A stretch of DNA of 64,000 nt from Kluyvera sp047971185. GTDB taxonomy: Bacteria > Pseudomonadota > Gammaproteobacteria > Enterobacterales > Enterobacteriaceae. The stretch spans positions 1 through 64,000 of the forward strand of contig NZ_JBKDZH010000042.1 of assembly GCF_047971185.1 (NCBI RefSeq), read 5' to 3'. The translations under genes were made by a program, and so were the position numbers. This document shows, in pieces, positions 59,144-64,000 of the stretch (position 1 is the stretch's first letter; every line of letters begins with the position of its first letter). The notes below the pieces were generated by a model, which had not been told where the DNA came from, ran no database searches, and was given only the letters and a program-made list of their open reading frames with translations.

Positions 59144-60562
59144 GTGGCAAACGATACGAAGTTGTCTATTACCGAAAAGCTGGGATACGGCATGGGCGAT
59201 GCCGCCTGCGGTATTGTCTACTCTTCGGTCACGATGTTTTTGACCTGGTTTTACACCGATATTTACGGTCTTTCCGCGGCGGCGGTAGGGGTGATGTTCC
59301 TGGTGACCCGCGTGCTGGATGCGATTACCGACCCGCTCACCGGCATTGTGGCCGACCGGGTAAAAACCCGCTGGGGCCACTTCCGTCCGTGGCTGATCTG
59401 GTTTGCGATTCCCTACGCCGTGCTGGCGGTGATGACCTTTACCACGCCCGCTTTTGGCGCTTCTGGTAAGCTGATGTACGCCTACCTGACATACACCTTG
59501 CTGATGCTGTGTTACACCTTTATCAATATTCCCTACTGCGCGCTGGGCGGCGTGATCACGCGCGATGAAAAAGATCGCCTGTCCGCGCAGTCTTACCGCT
59601 TTACCATCTCTTCCGTGGCCGGGCTGATGGTCTCCGTCGCCACGCTGTTTCTGGTCGACTATCTGGGCAAAGAAGACAAACAGTTCGGCTTCCAGGCCAC
59701 CATGGGCATTATGGGGGCGATCGCCATTGTGATGCTGGCCTTCTGCTTCTTTTCCACCAAAGAGCGCGTGGCGCCCGCGGTGGAGCAGCAGGGAAGCATT
59801 CGTGAAGATCTGCGCTCGCTGCTGGCCAACGATCAGTGGCGGATCGTGGCGATCATCACCTTCTTCTCCAGCATGGCCGGGGTGATGCGCAGCGCGGCAA
59901 CACTGTACTACGCCACCTATCTGATGATGGGCGGCGTCGAATCAGCGGCGGGAACGGCGATGAAGTCGGCGTTTGTCTCAACCAGCGTGGTCGGCACCAT
60001 TATCGGCAGCATCGCGGCGGGCTGGCTGGCGAAGCGCTATCGCGCGGTATCGCTGTTTAAAAACATCAACCTGCTGCTGGTGGCGGTGGGCGTGGTGATG
60101 TTCTTTGTGCCGCCGACCTGGCTGCCGGTGGTGTTCCCGCTGTACTTCCTGGTGGGCTTCTTCCATCAAATGTATCAACCGTTTAAGTGGAATATGATGG
60201 CGAACGCCGCCGACTACGGCGAGTGGAAGTTTGGCCGCCGTATTACCGGCCTGTCCTACTCCGGCAACCTGTTTGCGCTGAAAATGGGTATGGCGGTCGC
60301 GGGGGCGGTAGTGGGTTTCTCGCTGGGGCTGTTTGGCTATCAGGCGGGCGTCACCGAACAAACCCCGATGGCGACGATGGGCATCGTGGGCCTGCTGACG
60401 CTGGGGCCATCGCTCTCCTATCTGGTGCTGTGGTGGTTGTCGCGCTTCTATAAGCTGGACGACCGCGCCATGGCGACCATCCAGCGCGACCTTTCCGCGC
60501 GCCAGCAGGCGGCGGTGCAAGCAGAACCTGAAGCCGTAAGCGGCGTATTACATAAAGCCTGA
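59144..60562 (+). CDS. Glycoside-pentoside-hexuronide (GPH) symporter, xyloside type
   Basis: The 472-residue protein has twelve membrane segments and belongs to the GPH family, close to E. coli YagG and the xynT genes of Klebsiella. The GTG at 59,144 is chosen for its AGGAGG site eight bases upstream. Family motifs are EKLGYGMGDAACGIVYSSV, DAITDPLTGIVADRVKTRWG and the late ADYGEWKFGRRITGL. The downstream gene (10 bases) encodes a GH43 enzyme, so the cargo is most likely xylo- or arabino-oligosaccharide. Confidence 0.88.
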   Translation: MANDTKLSITEKLGYGMGDAACGIVYSSVTMFLTWFYTDIYGLSAAAVGVMFLVTRVLDAITDPLTGIVADRVKTRWGHFRPWLIWFAIPYAVLAVMTFTTPAFGASGKLMYAYLTYTLLMLCYTFINIPYCALGGVITRDEKDRLSAQSYRFTISSVAGLMVSVATLFLVDYLGKEDKQFGFQATMGIMGAIAIVMLAFCFFSTKERVAPAVEQQGSIREDLRSLLANDQWRIVAIITFFSSMAGVMRSAATLYYATYLMMGGVESAAGTAMKSAFVSTSVVGTIIGSIAAGWLAKRYRAVSLFKNINLLLVAVGVVMFFVPPTWLPVVFPLYFLVGFFHQMYQPFKWNMMANAADYGEWKFGRRITGLSYSGNLFALKMGMAVAGAVVGFSLGLFGYQAGVTEQTPMATMGIVGLLTLGPSLSYLVLWWLSRFYKLDDRAMATIQRDLSARQQAAVQAEPEAVSGVLHKA

Positions 60563-60572
60563 GGAGACGGCA

Positions 60573-62105
60573 ATGACTTCCCACGATTACCATAACCCGA
60601 TCCTCTGCGCCGACTATTCGGATCCGGATATTGTTCGCGTCGGCGACGACTTCTTTATGGTCTCGTCGAGCTTCAACCATATGCCCGCGCTGCCGATCCT
60701 GCATTCGACGGATCTGGTGAACTGGCGGATCATCAACCATGTTTTCCAGTCACTGCCGCTGGCGGGTTATGACCAGTATCAGCCGGGAAAGGGCGTATGG
60801 GCACCGTCGATTCGCTGGCACGCCAATCAGCTGTGGGTCTTTTTCAGTACCCCGGATGAAGGGATTTTTATGTGTCGGACCGACGATCCGTGGGGCGAAT
60901 GGAGCGCGCCGCACTGCGTGCAGCCGGCGAAAGGCTGGATCGATCCCTGTCCGTTCTGGGATGACAACGGCGACGCCTGGCTGGTCCACGCTTTTGCCCA
61001 TAGCCGCAGCGGCATCAAACACCAGCTTCAGCTGTTCGCCATGTCGCCTGACGGCACCGCGCTGCGCGGGGAAGGGCAGATTATTTACGACGGCAGCTGC
61101 GACCAGCCAACGCTCGAAGGGCCAAAAGTCTACAAGCGCGGCGGCTGGTACTACATTTTTGCCCCCGCGGGCAGCGTTGAAACCGGCTGGGAAACGGTAC
61201 TGCGCGCCCGCAGCATGAGCGGGCCATGGGAGGCGAAAAACGTTCTGTTTCAGGGCAATACTCCGGTTAACGGCCCTCATCAGGGCGGCTGGGTGGCGCT
61301 TGACGATGGTGAGTGCTGGTTTGTCCATTTCCAGGACGCGCATCTCTACGGGCGCATTGTGCACCTTCAGCCGATGCGCTGGGAGCAGGACGGCTGGCCG
61401 CGCATCGGCGAGCCGCTGGGGGATGACGGCGTCGGGCAGCCGGTGATACGCTGGCCGCGTCCGGCGAGCTTAGCGCCGTCATCGCCATCGCAGCCGCAAA
61501 CCAGCGATGATTTTGCCTCAGGCGTGCCGGGGCTACAGTGGCAGTGGCAGGCTAATCCGAATCCCCTGTGGCTGCTGGCGGGCGAAAGCCAGCTGAATCT
61601 CCGCTGCTGTGCGCTACCTCGCGGCGAAGAGAAACAAAACTTTTACTGGCTGCCTAACCTGCTGTTGCAAAAATTCCCGGCCTGGCAGTTTAGCGCCGAA
61701 ACCACGCTGACGCTGAACGCTGAAGCCAGCGGCGATGCGGGCGGTCTGGTTATCTACGGCGAGCGTTATGCCGCGCTGCTGCTGGAGAAACGTGACGGGC
61801 GGCATCGGCTGCTGTGGCTGACCGGCTGGATGAGCGATGCGGGCGTGGTCCGTGAATGCCGCGAGGTCATTGCGACGCTGGATAGCGCCAGCTGCGCAAT
61901 GCGGGTAGAGGTCTCTCACGGCGGTATATGCCGCTTTGCCTGGCGCAACGGCACGGCGGACTGGCAGCGGGTGACTCAGCCTTTCGCCGCGGGTAAAGGG
62001 AAGTGGGTTGGGGCAAAAGTGGGGCTGGTGGCGGTGTCCTTAGACAGCCAGTCGCCGCAGGGAAGCTGCACGTTCGATCACTTTGCCATCGACATCAGCG
62101 GCTGA
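60573..62105 (+). CDS. Family GH43 beta-xylosidase/alpha-arabinofuranosidase
   Basis: The 510-residue protein is a five-bladed beta-propeller GH43 glycosidase with a C-terminal beta-sandwich (DUF1349-like, from about residue 315). The three catalytic acids are visible: the base D14 in CADYSDPDI, the pKa modifier D124 in GWIDPCPF and the acid E182 in TLEGPKV. There is no signal peptide, so it acts on imported oligosaccharides delivered by the symporter upstream. It is shorter than Klebsiella XynB (about 559 residues). Xylosidase versus arabinofuranosidase specificity cannot be decided. Confidence 0.88.
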   Translation: MTSHDYHNPILCADYSDPDIVRVGDDFFMVSSSFNHMPALPILHSTDLVNWRIINHVFQSLPLAGYDQYQPGKGVWAPSIRWHANQLWVFFSTPDEGIFMCRTDDPWGEWSAPHCVQPAKGWIDPCPFWDDNGDAWLVHAFAHSRSGIKHQLQLFAMSPDGTALRGEGQIIYDGSCDQPTLEGPKVYKRGGWYYIFAPAGSVETGWETVLRARSMSGPWEAKNVLFQGNTPVNGPHQGGWVALDDGECWFVHFQDAHLYGRIVHLQPMRWEQDGWPRIGEPLGDDGVGQPVIRWPRPASLAPSSPSQPQTSDDFASGVPGLQWQWQANPNPLWLLAGESQLNLRCCALPRGEEKQNFYWLPNLLLQKFPAWQFSAETTLTLNAEASGDAGGLVIYGERYAALLLEKRDGRHRLLWLTGWMSDAGVVRECREVIATLDSASCAMRVEVSHGGICRFAWRNGTADWQRVTQPFAAGKGKWVGAKVGLVAVSLDSQSPQGSCTFDHFAIDISG

Positions 62106-62521
62106 TCCGCGCGTTTTTCGTCTTCCTTTTCCACTTTCAGGATGACGTTAGACGTCTGGTAATCACCATCGGCGAGGCCGCGGCTAATCTCAAGCGTCGC
62201 GGCCTCCCGGTTCAGCACGCGCTGATAGCAGGATTCGGTATGCGCGAGGATCTTGTCGCGCAGGTGCGGGTAGCGCGCCATCACTTCGCACAGCGCCGCG
62301 CCAAAGATCTCTTCTTTGATTTGATAGGCATAGATTTCTCGGCGATGCTGCCACTTCATTTTCACCAGCGCGGCAGGGATCGGCTCAGCAAGGCCGGAAA
62401 TACGTCGCCCCTCGGCGTTTTTTTCCTCGCGCAGCGTCTGCAAATTACGCTGAAGAAGGGTTTCATCACTCAGCTGTGGGCTTAACGCAATATTAGCCGC
62501 GCTAACATCGACCAGTTTCAT
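62078..62521 (-). CDS. Hypothetical protein, 147 residues
   Basis: I do not recognise this protein. It has no signal peptide or membrane helix, is mixed alpha-rich and carries many charged residues (REEKNAEGRRISGLAEP, KMKWQHRREIYAYQIKEEIF, RVLNREAATLEISRGLADGD). Its ATG overlaps the stop of the next gene upstream by four bases, so the two are a coupled pair. Its 3' end overlaps the convergent GH43 gene by 28 bases. Function unknown; a cytoplasmic partner of the 62,518 product is likely. Confidence 0.75.
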   Translation of the reverse strand: MKLVDVSAANIALSPQLSDETLLQRNLQTLREEKNAEGRRISGLAEPIPAALVKMKWQHRREIYAYQIKEEIFGAALCEVMARYPHLRDKILAHTESCYQRVLNREAATLEISRGLADGDYQTSNVILKVEKEDEKRADQPLMSMAK

Positions 62522-62919
62522 GCCGACTTTTCCGTCAGATTATAAAACATTGGCGTGCTTCTTTCTTCAGTCATTAAATTAAGCCAGATTTTATTACCGT
62601 CCTCATTTATCTCCTGAGTTTTTAGCTCCATAATTTGACTTAACTCCAGCGCAGAGATCTCCCCCTGCACCACCAGATTATTTAGCATAAGTGCAAAAGC
62701 TTCAATTTTAGCGATGCGATATAATCTGTCTTTAATATGACGGTCGCGTTCTTCGAGCAATGGATTACGTGACTGACCGCCGCCAATCAATATCTCGTCC
62801 TGCCAGTCTGCGAGCGAGACTGTCTCCGGCTCGGCCCGCTGGCTTGCCTGCGCGTCCTTGTTTTCCGCATCTATTGCGGCGATGCAGAAACGGGCTGGGA
62901 TAAGGGTTTCAGCTATCAT
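62518..62919 (-). CDS. Hypothetical protein, 133 residues
   Basis: I do not recognise this protein. It is 133 residues, acidic, with no signal peptide or membrane helix. It has an unstructured-looking N-terminal stretch (ENKDAQASQRAEPETVS) and a helical C-terminal part (KIEAFALMLNNLVVQGEISA). It has lower GC than its neighbours. It is the first gene of the pair ending at 62,078, and is divergent from the 63,023 gene with a 103-base gap, which suggests a shared control region. Its RBS is weak. Confidence 0.7.
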   Translation of the reverse strand: MIAETLIPARFCIAAIDAENKDAQASQRAEPETVSLADWQDEILIGGGQSRNPLLEERDRHIKDRLYRIAKIEAFALMLNNLVVQGEISALELSQIMELKTQEINEDGNKIWLNLMTEERSTPMFYNLTEKSA

Positions 62920-63022
62920 ATAGGCGTCGTCTGTTAAATGGCTGGAGAATGATTTTTATTATAGTGAGGTTCGTTGACATTAACATGGCGCACTTTTAAA
63001 ATCAAAAAAAGTGGAGAAAACC

Positions 63023-63532
63023 ATGAGCGGTATTATTTATTTTGTGATGGTGTTGCTGTTACTTACCGTCGTTATTTTATTTTTTATGTATGGCCAAAAT
63101 AACGAAACGGCTGAAACTAATAATGAAACCGTTCCCCCTCCGGCGCCTGCTCCGCTGAACAAAGATCAGGGCGAAAACCATTTTGCCGGGCTGATGAGCC
63201 GGGTCACTCCGTCGTGGTACTGGCGTATTAATCACGAGTATATCGATTTTGTCCAATCAACGATTAAGCGTCTGTCGATAGACCAGCTAAAAGCAACGCC
63301 GGGTCTGTTTGAAGCGCAGGAGCGCTGCCGCAACCTCAACGGCGCGGTCTATGAATATTACGATGAAATTAAGCGCCGCTGCCTGAAAGGCGAGCGGGTG
63401 GCCGACGTCGATCCGGTGGTACTCAGCCTGCAAAAGTGCTACGAAGAGTTTGCCCTGGAAGCCTATCCCGAGCTGGTGGCGTTGGTCTGGCCGGACGTCC
63501 AGCGGCCGTTTGTTCGTACCCACGATGTGTGA
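63023..63532 (+). CDS. Hypothetical membrane-anchored protein, 169 residues
   Basis: I do not recognise this protein. The ATG at 63,023 with GGAG six bases upstream gives MSGIIYFVMVLLLLTVVILF, a single N-terminal membrane anchor, followed by a proline-rich linker (VPPPAPAPL) and a soluble domain with conserved-looking aromatic and cysteine residues (PSWYWRINHEYIDFVQS, AQERCRNLNGAVYEYYDEIK, RRCLKGERVADVDPV). It lies between a divergent gene pair and yqhA. A short space to yqhA suggests its own unit. Confidence 0.75.
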   Translation: MSGIIYFVMVLLLLTVVILFFMYGQNNETAETNNETVPPPAPAPLNKDQGENHFAGLMSRVTPSWYWRINHEYIDFVQSTIKRLSIDQLKATPGLFEAQERCRNLNGAVYEYYDEIKRRCLKGERVADVDPVVLSLQKCYEEFALEAYPELVALVWPDVQRPFVRTHDV

Positions 63533-63602
63533 TCTGAAGTGTTGATGTGATGTTGCATGATTACGATATACTAGGGCGAATCTGACTCAAAAACAGGACA
63601 CT

Positions 63603-64000
63603 ATGGAACGCTTTCTGGAAAATGCGATGTACGCATCGCGCTGGATCCTGGCCCCGGTTTATTTTGGCCTCTCGCTGGCGCTGCTGGCTTTAACCCTGAA
63701 GTTCTTTCAGGAGATCCTGCATGTGCTGCCCAATATCTTCAGCATGGCGGAAGCGGATCTGATCCTCACCCTGCTGTCGCTGGTTGATATGACCCCGGTC
63801 GGCGGCCTGCTGGTGATGGTGATGTTCTCCGGCTATGAAAACTTCGTTTCCCAGCTCGATATCAGCGCCCATAAAGAGAAGCTGAACTGGCTGGGCAAAA
63901 TGGACGCCACCTCGCTGAAAAACAAAGTGGCGGCGTCGATTGTGGCCATCTCCTCCATTCACCTGCTGCGGGTGTTTATGGACGCCAAAAACGTGCCGGA
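63603..64000 (+). CDS. yqhA: UPF0114 membrane protein YqhA (cut by window edge)
   Basis: YqhA is an inner-membrane protein of unknown role. The first 132 residues are visible, starting MERFLENAMYASRWILAPVY, and match E. coli YqhA closely, including SGYENFVSQLDIS and WLGKMDATSLKNKVAASIVA. Several hydrophobic segments are present. The C-terminal part, about 30 residues, lies beyond the window. Its E. coli neighbour on this side is yghA, absent here and replaced by the accessory region. Confidence 0.95.
   Translation, partial: MERFLENAMYASRWILAPVYFGLSLALLALTLKFFQEILHVLPNIFSMAEADLILTLLSLVDMTPVGGLLVMVMFSGYENFVSQLDISAHKEKLNWLGKMDATSLKNKVAASIVAISSIHLLRVFMDAKNVP

Overview
The window is chromosomal DNA from an enterobacterium. 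Gene order and protein sequences follow the Escherichia coli segment running from dnaG/rpsU through tolC, parE, parC, plsC, ftsP, ygiQ, dkgA, yqhD, metC and exbBD to yqhA. GC-rich coding, ERIC and REP-type repeats, and sugar-uptake islands absent from E. coli K-12 point to the Klebsiella/Enterobacter/Raoultella group. The species cannot be fixed from the sequence alone. No tRNA, rRNA, insertion sequence, prophage or CRISPR array was seen.

Layout. 1-13,850 is a conserved housekeeping block: dnaG (cut by the left edge), rpsU, tsaD, plsY, folB, uppP, cca, ygiM, ygiF, glnE, hldE, ubiK, and ribB behind an FMN riboswitch. 13,856-18,745 is an accessory chaperone-usher fimbrial operon inserted between ribB and zupT. 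19,087-28,963 returns to the conserved core: zupT, ygiD, ygiC-ygiB-tolC, and the nudF-yqiB-cpdA-yqiA-parE operon. 29,253-37,570 is an accessory carbohydrate island: a three-gene TRAP transporter, an AraC-type regulator, a DUF2264 protein, an oligosaccharide/H+ symporter and a family 88 unsaturated glucuronyl hydrolase. 37,705-57,308 is core again: ygiN-mdaB, qseBC, ygiW, an AraC-GyrI regulator, parC, plsC, ftsP, ygiQ, yqhH, a HIT protein, dkgA, yqhD/yqhC, yghB, metC, exbBD. 57,538-63,532 is a second accessory stretch: a chemoreceptor, a xylosidase-type transporter/GH43 pair and three unrecognised genes. yqhA follows and is cut by the right edge.

How the genes work together. The core genes cover replication and chromosome separation (dnaG, parE, parC), translation and tRNA maturation (rpsU, tsaD, cca), phospholipid, lipopolysaccharide and wall precursors (plsY, plsC, hldE, uppP), nitrogen control (glnE), cofactors (folB, ribB, ubiK), outer-membrane export (tolC) and energised iron uptake (exbBD). 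The first sugar island reads as a system that takes up acidic oligosaccharides, removes the unsaturated uronate end and imports a related acid through the TRAP porter; no classical lyase is present, which makes the DUF2264 protein the most interesting unknown. The second pair imports and cleaves xylo- or arabino-oligosaccharides. Regulatory signals seen include an FMN riboswitch with its promoter, Fur-like boxes at zupT and exbB, a marbox at tolC, a PmrA/QseB-like box between qseB and ygiW, and strong inverted repeats in front of parC and plsC.
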